Shown piece by piece: positions 55,630-64,000 of a DNA stretch of 64,000 bases; the stretch's first letter is position 1; every line of letters starts with the position of its first letter. The DNA comes from Saprospiraceae bacterium (lineage in GTDB: Bacteria; Bacteroidota; Bacteroidia; Chitinophagales; Saprospiraceae), in assembly GCA_016709995.1 (NCBI GenBank), contig JADJLQ010000001.1:3072001-3136000 (forward strand), given 5' to 3'. The notes beneath the pieces are model-generated. The model did not search any database, was not told where the DNA came from, and saw only the letters and a list, made by a program, of their open reading frames with translations. The translations under genes were made by a program, and so were the position numbers.

Positions 55630-56163
55630 ATGATATCATTGATCCTGCGAAACCGGCTACTTGGGCTTTTTTTAATAACAATATCCAGTTTTGCATGTAC
55701 CAAAAACCAGGATGAGATCCTGTTTAAATTTGAATATGACCAATTTATAGTCGTACCCGGAGGACTCAATACCCTGGAGACTTATTCGTTTGTGTTAAGG
55801 GAACTGCCTACCAATTACAAAGCTTTATTAAACACTTTTCAGGTCGATACCGCTGCGATCACTGCCATCAAACCCGGTGCCATCAGGTTGTCTGATGAAT
55901 TCAATCAATTTGATTTCAGCAGAATTGAAAAAATCTCCCTCTTGATGAGTAAGGTTGGATTTCAAAACGAAGTCGAAATAGGATATCTTGAAGAAGTACC
56001 GTATTCATCGGCCAACATTCTTCAACTATTTCCCACTCTGGTAGATACCCGTAACATCACCTCTCAGGAAAAATTTAATGTCAAATTGAAAATCAAGCTA
56101 AGAAGTTTTTTGACAAATACCACCAATATGAGACTTAGGTTTACCTTAAACGCTATAGGGTAA
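55630..56163 (+). CDS. Hypothetical lipoprotein
   Basis: 177 residues from ATG 55630; a TTG at 55618 is less likely. The leader LLGLFLITISSFACTKNQDE has a lipobox Cys, so it is probably anchored in a membrane. The rest (FKFEYDQFIVVPGGLNTLET and FNVKLKIKLRSFLT) is beta-rich and resembles no family I recognise. It follows the oxidoreductase by 19 bases and may be cotranscribed. Confidence 0.65.
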   Translation: MISLILRNRLLGLFLITISSFACTKNQDEILFKFEYDQFIVVPGGLNTLETYSFVLRELPTNYKALLNTFQVDTAAITAIKPGAIRLSDEFNQFDFSRIEKISLLMSKVGFQNEVEIGYLEEVPYSSANILQLFPTLVDTRNITSQEKFNVKLKIKLRSFLTNTTNMRLRFTLNAIG

Positions 56164-56205
56164 ACCTAAATCTGTTTAGTAAAAATATCTCTTTTGAGTA
56201 AATAA

Positions 56206-56634
56206 TCAGTTGGTAGCTGTCCCTCTGCCTAACCACCAGGCCACCACAGCTCCGGTCACAGCACCCATCACTGCAGACATCAGGATGTCGGCAACTGCCC
56301 CTGTCATATTCATCAAATTGGTCATTCCATAGTTGAGAAAATCATAGGAAATACCTATTAATAAACCAATAAGAGCGCCTGCTTTTGCTCCGGTGGCAAG
56401 CGTCTTGATATTGGCCCATTGATCAAAAATATAAGCCAACAACAAGGCATAGCCTACATTTCCCAAAAAAACAAATATAAAATCACTTGCTTGAGGATCA
56501 GTCTTCATGACCCCGGTTGCAGAGCCCGCATTGGAGGCCATAAAATCCATTAGCAACACTCCGTAGAGAAGCCATCCTAAAAGAAAGGCGACGATACCAC
56601 CAATTAAGGCGGCAATAATTACTTTACTATTCAT
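56206..56634 (-). CDS. Small membrane protein, four helices
   Basis: 142 residues with about four hydrophobic helices (VIIAALIGGIVAFLLGWLLY, IFVFLGNVGYALLLAYIF, GALIGLLIGISYDFL, MSAVMGAVTGAVVAWWLG). Glycine-rich helices suggest close packing; it resembles DUF1761-like membrane proteins only in outline. No function can be assigned. It is divergent from metF. Confidence 0.68.
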   Translation of the reverse strand: MNSKVIIAALIGGIVAFLLGWLLYGVLLMDFMASNAGSATGVMKTDPQASDFIFVFLGNVGYALLLAYIFDQWANIKTLATGAKAGALIGLLIGISYDFLNYGMTNLMNMTGAVADILMSAVMGAVTGAVVAWWLGRGTATN

Positions 56635-56695
56635 ATTAATACATTTAAAGGTTTAAGGCCCTGAAGTTAATAAAAAATACCAAATACTGAAGCTC

Positions 56696-56703
56696 TATAT
56701 TTG
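56696..56703 (+). promoter_or_regulatory. Bacteroidota -7 promoter element of metF
   Basis: TATATTTG, a perfect TAnnTTTG, 24 bases upstream of the ATG at 56728. Confidence 0.62.
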
Positions 56704-56727
56704 CACCTTATTTTTTTGAAACTAAAA

Positions 56728-57684
56728 ATGAAAGTAACGGATTACTTTGCTCGCGCCAATGGCGATACTTTGATATCATTTGAAATCCTACCACCCCTCA
56801 AAGGTGGGAGCATAGACTCTATATTTAATATCCTGGATCCATTGATGGAGTTCAGACCACCCTTTGTAGATGTGACTTATCATCGTGAGGATTTTGTGTA
56901 TCGCAATAACCATGCTGGTCAGCCTGAAAAAATATCCATGAGGAAAAGACCAGGTACGGTAGTGATCTCACAGGCTATACAAAACCGATATGGTGTAGAT
57001 ACGGTGCCTCATCTGCTTTGTGGAGGATTTACCAAGGAAGAAACTGAAGATGCATTGATCGATATGGCTTATGCCAAAATCAATAATGTTTTAGCTCTGA
57101 GGGGCGATGCTAGAAAATTTGAAGAAAATTTTGTTTCAGAACCAGGAGGACATCATTATGCAATAGACCTTATCCGGCAGATCAAAGAAATGAACAATGG
57201 TAATTATCTGGATAAAGACATTGTCGAGGGTGCCAAATCCAACTTTTGTATAGGTATCGCAGGTTATCCTGAAAAACATTTTGAAGCTCCTACTCTTGAA
57301 ACGGATATTCAATATCTCAAAGAAAAAATAAATGCTGGTGGAGAATACATCGTCACTCAAATGTTTTTTGACAATCAGAAGTATTTTGAGTTTGTGGCAT
57401 TGTGCAGGGCAAATGATATTCAAGTACCCATCGTGCCGGGATTAAAACCATTGACCCGTAAAAGTCAGCTCACTTCGCTTCCGGCCTCATTTTTTATTCA
57501 CTTGCCAGAGGACCTGGTAAAAGCCATCACTAAAGCAAAATCTTCTGAAGCTGTCAAACAAGTAGGGATAGAATGGGGCATCGCTCAGTGCAAGGAATTA
57601 AAAGCTGCCAAAGTGCCTTCCTTGCATTTTTACACGATGGGAGATAGTGATACCACCCGCAAAATCGCTGAATCGGTTTTTTAG
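56728..57684 (+). CDS. metF: Methylenetetrahydrofolate reductase
   Basis: A 318-residue FAD enzyme that reduces 5,10-methylene-THF to 5-methyl-THF for methionine synthesis. ATG 56728 is chosen over an upstream in-frame TTG because the family begins near KVTDYFARANGDTLISFEIL. Seen: LPPLKGGSIDSIF, VDVTYHREDF with the catalytic-site Thr/Tyr-His block, VPHLLCGGFTKEETEDALID, NNVLALRGDA and GGEYIVTQMFFDNQKYFEF. Length is normal for the bacterial single-domain form. Promoter TATATTTG lies directly upstream. Confidence 0.93.
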   Translation: MKVTDYFARANGDTLISFEILPPLKGGSIDSIFNILDPLMEFRPPFVDVTYHREDFVYRNNHAGQPEKISMRKRPGTVVISQAIQNRYGVDTVPHLLCGGFTKEETEDALIDMAYAKINNVLALRGDARKFEENFVSEPGGHHYAIDLIRQIKEMNNGNYLDKDIVEGAKSNFCIGIAGYPEKHFEAPTLETDIQYLKEKINAGGEYIVTQMFFDNQKYFEFVALCRANDIQVPIVPGLKPLTRKSQLTSLPASFFIHLPEDLVKAITKAKSSEAVKQVGIEWGIAQCKELKAAKVPSLHFYTMGDSDTTRKIAESVF

Positions 57685-57895
57685 ATTTTTTTCCTGGACC
57701 AGATTCTTCTTGTAATATTTTAACGTTTTCGGCTTGTATTTGGAAATAACTAGGATGGCATAGATTAATTAATTCTTTGTCAATCGGTTATAGTACTCCA
57801 TTCATTTTATAACGAAGACAAAAGAGGAAGATTTATTCATACATACTTTATGATTCGTTAACATGTCATTTACCAATCTTTATTGTGATTGCATG

Positions 57896-57903
57896 TATTT
57901 TTG
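57896..57903 (+). promoter_or_regulatory. Bacteroidota -7 promoter element of the CBM48 gene
   Basis: TATTTTTG, a perfect TAnnTTTG, 27 bases upstream of the ATG at 57931. Confidence 0.6.
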
Positions 57904-57930
57904 TGGCTGAAATCAAATTAATATTTTCCT

Positions 57931-58242
57931 ATGGCTATTTCTAAAAAGTATTTAAAATCTAACGAAGTCTGTAAAGTCACCTTTAAACTTGAATCTGAGA
58001 AGGTTCTTAAAGCTAAAAAAGTTGAATTGTTAGGCTCTTTTAATAATTGGAAACCTTCAAAAGAGACTTCGATGAAGAAATTGAAAGATGGTTCTTTTAC
58101 AAAGACTGTTGATCTTCCTACTGCTTCTGAATATCAGTTCAGATACAATATAGATGGCAAACTTTGGGAAAACGAATCTAATGCTGATCGACTTGAATAC
58201 AATGGTTATGGTGCTGAACAAAACAGCGTCATCGTGATATAA
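57931..58242 (+). CDS. Small isoamylase early-set/CBM48-like domain protein
   Basis: A 103-residue single-domain cytoplasmic protein. VELLGSFNNWKPSKETSMKK and GSFTKTVDLPTASEYQFRYN with DGKLWENE match the AMPK/CBM48 beta-sandwich that binds alpha-glucans such as glycogen. It has its own perfect -7 element and a strong downstream hairpin, so it is likely a well-expressed single gene. Carbohydrate binding is inferred from the FNNWKP motif. Confidence 0.82.
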   Translation: MAISKKYLKSNEVCKVTFKLESEKVLKAKKVELLGSFNNWKPSKETSMKKLKDGSFTKTVDLPTASEYQFRYNIDGKLWENESNADRLEYNGYGAEQNSVIVI

Positions 58243-58328
58243 TATTTTTAGGGACACCATATGTGAACAGCCTTTTTCAACACAATCTATAAGGGACATT
58301 TAAGGTTTTTTTATTCATATTCATTTTG

Positions 58329-58359
58329 GCCTTGTGAGGACACTCGCAAGGCTTTTTTT
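58329..58359 (+). terminator. Rho-independent terminator
   Basis: GCCTTGTGAG and CTCGCAAGGC pair (one G-T wobble) around the loop GACA and are followed by seven Ts. It lies 87 bases after the CBM48-like gene. Confidence 0.85.
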
Positions 58360-58457
58360 GTATAAAAATATCTGTTCAATTGCACCTTTTAGCAATCGAT
58401 TGCGGTGATTGCCGGAATTCGTATATCTTAGTCTTTCATTTTTAAATCAATACTCAA

Positions 58458-59333
58458 ATGAATAGGCGCAACTTCGTAAAAAATGGCATCACACTCGCAG
58501 CAACAGCTCCATTTATCGGCAATCTTGAGCTAGAGTCAGCCAGGAAAAAAAATATCGGCATCCAGATATATACAATCCGTGATTTTATGCAGAAGGATGC
58601 TACTGGATCTCTCCAAGCCATCGCTGCAGCAGGATATAAAAATATTGAGCTGGCAGGATACAATGAAGGCAAATTTTATGGCCTCAGCCCTAAAGAGGTC
58701 AAAACACTGGCAGACAGTGAAGGCATGAAGATACCCAGCAGTCACGTAGCAGGTGATCTCGTCATGTATTTTAAAAACAAGATGCTTCCGGCGGATTATC
58801 TTAAGGCCATGGATGATGCTGTGTACATGGGTCAGAAGTTTTTTGTGTGGCCATTTTTGCAGCCTGCTTTCAGAAACGACAAAGACAATGCCATGCGGAT
58901 AGCTGAGCTATTTAATAAAGCTGGAGCTGAATCCAAAAATCGAGGGCTTCAATTTGGCTATCACAATCATAATTTTGAGTTTGATCCCATCGGTGACACT
59001 AATATGATGAGCATCTTCATGAACAATACCGATCCCAACCTGGTCAAATTTGAATTAGATCTGTATTGGGTGGTTTTTGCCAATGTAGACCCGATTGCCT
59101 TCATCAAGCAGCACCCTGGACGATTTGCACTGTATCATGTCAAGGATATGGCTAAGTCTGACAAAAGAGAAAGTATAGAGATCGGTGATGGTAGTATCGA
59201 CTTCAACAAAATATTTAAAGAGACTAAAAAAATTGGTGCTGATTATTTTCTCGTTGAACAAGAGGCTTATCGTACCGGGTCTATGGCTGCGATGAAGACT
59301 GATTATCAGAGAATCAAAAAATTGAAGTTTTGA
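58458..59333 (+). CDS. Sugar phosphate isomerase/epimerase-like TIM-barrel protein, Tat-type leader
   Basis: A 291-residue protein. The leader NRRNFVKNGITLAATAPFIG has a twin-arginine-like motif. The AP-endonuclease-2-type TIM barrel shows IGIQIYTIRDFMQKDATGSL, FGYHNHNFEFDPIGD with metal-binding His and Glu, VKFELDLYWVVFANVDPIAF and FALYHVKDMAKSDKRESIEI. Close relatives act as sugar isomerases or 3-keto-sugar processing enzymes. Such proteins are often encoded near Gfo/Idh/MocA oxidoreductases, as at 54216. Confidence 0.82.
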   Translation: MNRRNFVKNGITLAATAPFIGNLELESARKKNIGIQIYTIRDFMQKDATGSLQAIAAAGYKNIELAGYNEGKFYGLSPKEVKTLADSEGMKIPSSHVAGDLVMYFKNKMLPADYLKAMDDAVYMGQKFFVWPFLQPAFRNDKDNAMRIAELFNKAGAESKNRGLQFGYHNHNFEFDPIGDTNMMSIFMNNTDPNLVKFELDLYWVVFANVDPIAFIKQHPGRFALYHVKDMAKSDKRESIEIGDGSIDFNKIFKETKKIGADYFLVEQEAYRTGSMAAMKTDYQRIKKLKF

Positions 59334-59547
59334 TTTAGCATAAATACCACTTTTTGGAATCTATTAAGTCTGCTTAAAAAAAATTACTTCGATCAATATC
59401 AATTTTCTCTGACGGAAGGGTCATTCATTCGTCTAAGATTAATACCATTCAAGGCCTTGCTTTCTTAGGCAGATTTTCAATGCCTTTATTCATCCCTGAA
59501 GGACTTGGGTGTACATGAATATACTATGTCGACAGATTATCATAAAA

Positions 59548-59578
59548 TAAAAAAAGGGGTCGATTTTCACCAACCCCC
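59548..59578 (-). terminator. Terminator-like hairpin after hppA
   Basis: On the minus strand GGGGTTGGTG and CGACCCC pair around AAAAT and are followed by a T-run. It lies 32 bases past the stop of the pyrophosphatase gene. Confidence 0.68.
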
Positions 59579-59609
59579 AATTATTGTAAGAATGAATATT
59601 TTGTAAATA

Positions 59610-61772
59610 CTACAAGAATGGGGCAATTACCAAAGCAATCACCGAGATCAATTTCAATAAGATATTTAAGGAAGGACCTGAAGTATCTTTAAATGGATCG
59701 CCGACCGTATCACCGACTACAGCGGCCTTGTGTGGATCAGACCCTTTATAATAAGTCTTACCCTGAATTTCGACTCCACCCTCAAATAGCTTTTTTGCAT
59801 TGTCCCAGGCTCCTCCGGCATTAGATTGAAAAATAGCCATAAGCACTCCTGTCACTGTTACTCCGGCCAGTAATCCACCCAACATTTCTTTGCCAAACAC
59901 AAACCCAATAAATATAGGAGACGCTACTGCAAGCAGACCCGGAAGCATCATTTGTCTGACAGCTGCCTTAGTGGATATCTCTACACATTTGGCATACTCC
60001 GCTTTACCATTGGCCTCTTCAAAAACATGTTTGTCTGCAGCTGACCAATCATCATGCTCCACTCCATCATTTTTCTTCATTACAGCAAGTGCTGCTTTAA
60101 GTGCAGGTATTTCACTAAACTGTCTGCGTACCTCCTGTATCATTTCCATTGCAGCTTTACCTACCGCATTCATGGCCATGGATGAAAATAAAAATGGAAG
60201 CATGGCTCCTAATAACAAACCGGACATTACCATAGGTTTAGAAATATCGATACTATTCATCTTGGCACTGCTCATAAAAGCTGCGAACAAAGCCAGGGCA
60301 GTCAAAGCTGCAGAAGCGATGGCGAATCCTTTTCCGATAGCGGCTGTAGTGTTGCCTACCGCATCAAGGGTGTCTGTACGTTGACGCACCTCTTTAGGGA
60401 GTTCTGCCATTTCTGCTATACCCCCTGCATTGTCAGCCACAGGCCCGTAGGCATCTACTGCCAATTGGATACCTGTATTTGAAAGCATCCCGACAGCGGC
60501 GATCGCTATACCATATAACCCAGCAAAATGATAGGATCCCATGATAGCTGCAGCTAATATGATGGTAGGAATAGCAGTGGATTGCATCCCTACACCCAAA
60601 CCAGCAATAATATTGGTGGCAGTACCCGTCATACTTTGATTGACGATAGATCGTACCGGTTTGCCTCCGGTACCAGTATAATATTCAGTAACATAACCAA
60701 TAGCAACTCCTGAAACTAATCCAATACAAACGGCCCAGAATACGCCCCAATTGGTATAATGCAAACCTTGAAATTCCCAGGCGCTTGGCAACATCCATTG
60801 CGTAATAACCAGGGTGAGGCCTAACATGATCACACTCGACAGGTTCACCCCTAAGTTTAAAGCTTTTTGAGGATCACCACCTTCTTTGGTTTTGACGAAG
60901 AAAGTACCGAGGATTGAAGTCAATATACCCACACCGGACAATACTAATGGCAATAATACTGCATTCAAGCCATTAAATTCATTGCTACTTTCGTAACCAG
61001 CGATACCAATATAGGTAGCTCCAAGTACCATTGTACCGATGATAGATCCCACGTAAGATTCAAACAAGTCTGCTCCCATACCAGCCACATCACCTACATT
61101 ATCTCCTACGTTATCAGCGATAGTCGCCGGATTTAATGGGTGATCCTCCGGGATGCCTGCTTCTACTTTACCTACCAAGTCAGCTCCCACATCAGCAGCT
61201 TTAGTATAAATACCTCCGCCTACTCTGGCAAACAAGGCTATAGAAGAAGCACCAAATGAAAATCCTGTAATGACAGTGATCACTTTATTGATGTCCCATC
61301 CCATATTATTGTATATCAGAAAGAGTGAACCAAGCCCCAACACGCCTAATCCGACAACACCCATCCCCATGACGGATCCACCTGAAAAAGCCACTTCTAA
61401 AGCTTTATTCAGGCTCGTTCGAGCTGCTGCTGTAGTCCTTACATTGGATTTAGTGGCAACTTTCATACCTATATAACCAGCTAATACTGAACAAAATGCA
61501 CCAATGACAAACGACAGGCCAGCGATCCAGGACGACCCCGTATTGCCAGAACCCCCTAACGCCATCAAGATGGCTACCGCAAGTACAAACCATACTAAGA
61601 TTTTGTATTCAGCTTTTAAGAAAGCCATAGCCCCTTCTGAGATAGCTTTGGCTATAATTTGCATTTTTTCTGTGCCGGCATCTTGTTTTTCTACCCAATT
61701 GCTTTTAAAATAAGTGAATAACAATCCCACGATTCCAAGCAAGGGGATAATATACATAATTGTTTGTGCCAT
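59610..61772 (-). CDS. hppA: Membrane-bound K+-dependent ion-pumping pyrophosphatase
   Basis: A 720-residue integral protein with about sixteen helices that couples PPi hydrolysis to H+ or Na+ transport. The PPi-binding loop is ADVGADLVGKVEAGIPEDHP, followed by ADNVGDNVGDVAGMGADLFE. GNTTAAIGKGFAIASAALTA has Ala where K+-independent enzymes have Lys, which indicates K+ dependence. GDTVGDPFKDTSGPSLNILL is the conserved C-terminal catalytic block. Distinguishing H+ from Na+ pumping needs alignment at the gate Glu and was not attempted. Confidence 0.94.
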   Translation of the reverse strand: MAQTIMYIIPLLGIVGLLFTYFKSNWVEKQDAGTEKMQIIAKAISEGAMAFLKAEYKILVWFVLAVAILMALGGSGNTGSSWIAGLSFVIGAFCSVLAGYIGMKVATKSNVRTTAAARTSLNKALEVAFSGGSVMGMGVVGLGVLGLGSLFLIYNNMGWDINKVITVITGFSFGASSIALFARVGGGIYTKAADVGADLVGKVEAGIPEDHPLNPATIADNVGDNVGDVAGMGADLFESYVGSIIGTMVLGATYIGIAGYESSNEFNGLNAVLLPLVLSGVGILTSILGTFFVKTKEGGDPQKALNLGVNLSSVIMLGLTLVITQWMLPSAWEFQGLHYTNWGVFWAVCIGLVSGVAIGYVTEYYTGTGGKPVRSIVNQSMTGTATNIIAGLGVGMQSTAIPTIILAAAIMGSYHFAGLYGIAIAAVGMLSNTGIQLAVDAYGPVADNAGGIAEMAELPKEVRQRTDTLDAVGNTTAAIGKGFAIASAALTALALFAAFMSSAKMNSIDISKPMVMSGLLLGAMLPFLFSSMAMNAVGKAAMEMIQEVRRQFSEIPALKAALAVMKKNDGVEHDDWSAADKHVFEEANGKAEYAKCVEISTKAAVRQMMLPGLLAVASPIFIGFVFGKEMLGGLLAGVTVTGVLMAIFQSNAGGAWDNAKKLFEGGVEIQGKTYYKGSDPHKAAVVGDTVGDPFKDTSGPSLNILLKLISVIALVIAPFL

Positions 61773-61844
61773 AATAAGTTAATTCTAAACTATTAAAAAT
61801 TTGAAAGTGCGAAAATAGAATGATTTACCGTGATCACAAAATGA

Positions 61845-62417
61845 TCATTTCATAAATCTCAATTTATCGGCTAATGGACTTCTCAATCCTGGAATCTGAA
61901 GTGAGGGATCGATATGCCCCATATAAAACAATCCAAGACATTTCTCCCCATCTGCCAGGTCCAAATAGGAGCCCATCCTATTAATAAATCCCGGAGAGGC
62001 CCAATAAGATCCTATATCATAAGCAGTGCAAGTGAGCCACATATTTTGTACTGCACAAGCCACTGCGGCTATTTCTTCCCATTCCGGCAAGGATTGTGCA
62101 GGATCACGCTGCATGCAGATGGCGATGGTGCAAGCAGATTGGAGCGGCTTTCCAGAGATTTCATTTTGTTTTACCTCTGAAAACAGATCAGGATTAGTAT
62201 GTTGCTTGTAATCATCGGCTATAAAGTCTGCAAGATTTTGCCTGGACTTAAGGGAGTGAAATATTTTAAATCGCCAGGGCTCAGTGCGTTTGTGGGTGGG
62301 AGCCCAGTGCGCATTCTCCAGTATTTCGGTGATTAGCTCTGCTGATATTTCTTTATCAAGATAGGATTTTGGGAAAATAGCTCTTCGTTGTCTGATGAGT
62401 GTGGAGATGCTGTGCAT
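61845..62417 (-). CDS. Nitroreductase-family FMN protein
   Basis: A 190-residue FMN enzyme of the nitroreductase/YdjA type. RQRRAIFPKSYLDKEISAEL contains the FMN-phosphate-binding Arg pair, and LENAHWAPTHKRTEPWRF is the conserved substrate-side loop. CAVQNMWLTCTAYDIGSYWA and CLGLFYMGHID complete the pattern. It would reduce nitro or quinone compounds with NAD(P)H; the physiological substrate is unknown. A perfect -7 element lies 30 bases upstream of the ATG. Confidence 0.85.
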   Translation of the reverse strand: MHSISTLIRQRRAIFPKSYLDKEISAELITEILENAHWAPTHKRTEPWRFKIFHSLKSRQNLADFIADDYKQHTNPDLFSEVKQNEISGKPLQSACTIAICMQRDPAQSLPEWEEIAAVACAVQNMWLTCTAYDIGSYWASPGFINRMGSYLDLADGEKCLGLFYMGHIDPSLQIPGLRSPLADKLRFMK

Positions 62418-62446
62418 ATTTTTAGAAAAAATGATTTAAAGGAATG

Positions 62447-62454
62447 CAAAGGTA
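62447..62454 (-). promoter_or_regulatory. Bacteroidota -7 promoter element of the nitroreductase gene
   Basis: TACCTTTG on the minus strand, a perfect TAnnTTTG, upstream of the ATG at 62417. Confidence 0.6.
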
Positions 62455-62477
62455 TTCCATTATGCTGAAAGCAGCGT

Positions 62478-62996
62478 CTAAGCCAGTTTTTTCAGTATTT
62501 TTTTTGCTCTTGATTTAAATGCCGGAGTTTGGTGGATGATTTGGTCTTCAATTATTATTTTGAGCTCTGACCCGATCTCCGGATAAAGGTCTAGCAGATC
62601 CCCTAAAACCGATAGAGCAAATGCCTTCACAGCGACTTTTTGATGAGTATCCATCAACCAATCAAAGCAAAGTTCCATAGCTTTACCATGCAGCCGGCTT
62701 GGAATTAAAGCGTAATCTAATATTCTGGCAATACTTCGATAGACAGCGTCATGTTTATTGGGGGTGCGCGCATAATAGATTAATTTAGCCAGATAGGGCG
62801 AAAGCCTTTGAGGATAATATTCTCCAATAGCCGACAAAGGGTATCCTGCTCGTTGACTGATGACCTTCTCTTCACTCATAAACAACTCAATCAACATCTT
62901 CAATTTTTTGTCATCCATTCCCACCCAACGGACGATACGCTCCATTTGAGCCCGACTGTGTTCTGCCAGTATCATTTTCTGTAGTTCAGAATGCAT
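62478..62996 (-). CDS. Helical-repeat (HEAT-like) hypothetical protein
   Basis: A 172-residue all-helical cytoplasmic protein. KVISQRAGYPLSAIGEYYPQ, KAMELCFDWLMDTHQKVAVK and AFALSVLGDLLDLYPEIGSE look like paired amphipathic helices of HEAT-type repeats. It resembles small Bacteroidota proteins without assigned function. A perfect -7 element lies 37 bases upstream. It is divergent from the amidohydrolase gene. Confidence 0.68.
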   Translation of the reverse strand: MHSELQKMILAEHSRAQMERIVRWVGMDDKKLKMLIELFMSEEKVISQRAGYPLSAIGEYYPQRLSPYLAKLIYYARTPNKHDAVYRSIARILDYALIPSRLHGKAMELCFDWLMDTHQKVAVKAFALSVLGDLLDLYPEIGSELKIIIEDQIIHQTPAFKSRAKKILKKLA

Positions 62997-63032
62997 AAAG
63001 TTTAATCCCTATATTAGCAGCAAATTAAACAA

Positions 63033-63040
63033 CAAATCTA
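63033..63040 (-). promoter_or_regulatory. Bacteroidota -7 promoter element of the helical-repeat gene
   Basis: TAGATTTG on the minus strand, a perfect TAnnTTTG, 36 bases upstream of the ATG at 62996. Confidence 0.55.
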
Positions 63041-63044
63041 GATA

Positions 63045-64000
63045 ATGTTAAATACAAACTTTTCCATCTTTAGTTTGGTCTTGATGGTTTCGTTATGCCA
63101 GGCTCAATCCAATGCAGACAAAATCATGGATTTTGAAAAATATGATCCCCCATCTACTTTGGTCGTCCCCGAACATATGCTCACCAAAGCCAAGATGCCT
63201 TTTATAGATGTCCATAGCCACCACTTCAGAGGGGTAGACAAAGCATATCTCCAAAAATTGGGAAAAGAAATGACAGAAATGAATATGCAGATCATTGTCA
63301 ATCTAAGTGGGGGCACAGGTGAAAATTTAAAAAATATGGTGGACAGTGCCAACCGATATCTGCCAGGCAGATTCGTAGTATTCGCCAATATCAATATCAG
63401 GAGTATCGATGATGCTGATTGGGCTGAAAACACAGTAAAGGCGCTGGAAAATGATGTAAAAAATGGTGCTAAAGGACTTAAGATCTATAAAAGCCAGGGC
63501 ATGGATGACAAAGATAGTCAAGGCAAACGCATCAAAATAGATGATCCTCGTATAGCCCCGGTTTGGGATGCATGCGGTCGTCTGGGGATCCCGATCTTGA
63601 TACACTCCGGTGATCCTGCTCCATTCTGGCAGCCTGCAGATGAGACCAATGAGAGATGGCTCGAGCTCAAAACCCGTGGAGGCCGTTCCAGAGTAGGTTT
63701 TGAAGCTAGTTGGGAACAAATCATGACGGAGCAAATGAACATAGTCAAAAAGCATAAAAACACGACTTTCATCGTAGCCCACATGGGCTGGTATCCCAAT
63801 AATCTGGATAAACTCGCAGAACTGCTGGAGGATAAACCCAATATGTATGTTGAGATTGGGGCAGTGATTGCTGAACTAGGGCGTCAACCCCGACAAGCCA
63901 AAGCGTTTTTCACCAAATATCAGGATCGGATCTTATTTGGCAAGGATTCTTATGTGGTCAGTGAATTCCCTACTTATTTTAGAGTGCTTGAGACCGCAGA
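63045..64000 (+). CDS. Amidohydrolase-family protein (partial, runs off the window)
   Basis: Open from ATG 63045 to the end of the window, 318 codons without a stop. The leader NTNFSIFSLVLMVSLCQAQS is a signal peptide. FIDVHSHHFRGVDKAYLQKL carries the HxH metal site, KGLKIYKSQGMDD has the Lys-containing strand, PILIHSGDPAPFW supplies a further His and FIVAHMGWYPNNLDKLAELL another. FGKDSYVVSEF near the end includes the metal-binding Asp. This fits amidohydrolase_2, a TIM-barrel metal-dependent hydrolase or decarboxylase. Substrate unknown. Confidence 0.85.
   Translation, partial: MLNTNFSIFSLVLMVSLCQAQSNADKIMDFEKYDPPSTLVVPEHMLTKAKMPFIDVHSHHFRGVDKAYLQKLGKEMTEMNMQIIVNLSGGTGENLKNMVDSANRYLPGRFVVFANINIRSIDDADWAENTVKALENDVKNGAKGLKIYKSQGMDDKDSQGKRIKIDDPRIAPVWDACGRLGIPILIHSGDPAPFWQPADETNERWLELKTRGGRSRVGFEASWEQIMTEQMNIVKKHKNTTFIVAHMGWYPNNLDKLAELLEDKPNMYVEIGAVIAELGRQPRQAKAFFTKYQDRILFGKDSYVVSEFPTYFRVLETA

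Noticed and set aside
59890..60384. 164-residue plus-strand frame opposite hppA
   Set aside because: Antisense of a highly conserved pyrophosphatase; low-complexity Ala/Ser-rich shadow.

Overview
The window looks like Bacteroidota chromosome, most plausibly a Saprospiria-type relative. Several upstream regions carry the Bacteroidota -7 element TAnnTTTG (30218, 53754 minus, 56696, 57896, 62447 minus, 63033 minus). There is a very large gingipain-type C25 peptidase with a FlgD-like C-terminal module of the sort linked to type IX secretion, an OmpL-like porin and Tat-type SRRNFIK leaders. Strong Shine-Dalgarno sites are rare and TTG starts are common. No rRNA, tRNA or CRISPR array was found. The genus is not determinable from what I can see.

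Bases 1 to about 44,000 are one long surface-polysaccharide region, with all genes on the plus strand. 1-12.7 kb: a GMD-like dehydratase, a Wzt-type O-antigen ABC ATPase, a dTDP-3-acetamido-3,6-dideoxyhexose module (ketoisomerase, acetyltransferase, aminotransferase) and a string of glycosyltransferases and methyltransferases in strongly AT-rich DNA. 12.7-21.2 kb: more glycosyltransferases, a CDP-paratose-2-epimerase-like SDR, a CgeB-like transferase, a Wzy-like polymerase and a GT-C-like membrane protein. 21.4-23.2 kb: a retropepsin-like protease gene inside a repeat island bounded by direct repeats. 23.2-30.1 kb: a NodU/CmcH-type carbamoyltransferase, a GT2, a CapD-like 4,6-dehydratase, a PglC/WcaJ-type initiating phosphoglycosyltransferase and an MBOAT/SGNH O-acylation pair. 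30.2-36.6 kb: the GDP-fucose/GDP-mannose genes gmd, fcl and manC. These are separated by a GxxExxY (PD-(D/E)XK) nuclease-like gene set in repeat arrays and by an AAA_14/DUF4143 ATPase, and they are followed by a RAYT transposase remnant with REP-like hairpins. 37-44 kb: four glycosyltransferases, a Wzx-like flippase and a FkbM methyltransferase, tightly overlapped.

Bases 44-64 kb are ordinary chromosome: the C25 peptidase (minus), a membrane GT2, a CarH/LitR-like cobalamin photoreceptor-type MerR regulator, a sialidase-fold lipoprotein, a porin, two Tat-type sugar enzymes (Gfo/Idh/MocA and TIM-barrel isomerase), metF, a small CBM48 protein, a K+-dependent membrane pyrophosphatase, a nitroreductase, a helical-repeat protein and an amidohydrolase that runs off the end.

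About eighteen genes in the first 36.6 kb are interrupted by one or more single-base frameshifts, mostly in homopolymers, with family sequence conserved on both sides. None is interrupted after 37 kb. I annotate these as single CDSs spanning the break and treat sequencing or assembly error as the leading explanation. The most unusual structures are the two gene-in-repeat islands (protease at 21.4-23.2 kb, nuclease at 31.3-33.2 kb). They share a short palindromic insert although their repeat families are unrelated.
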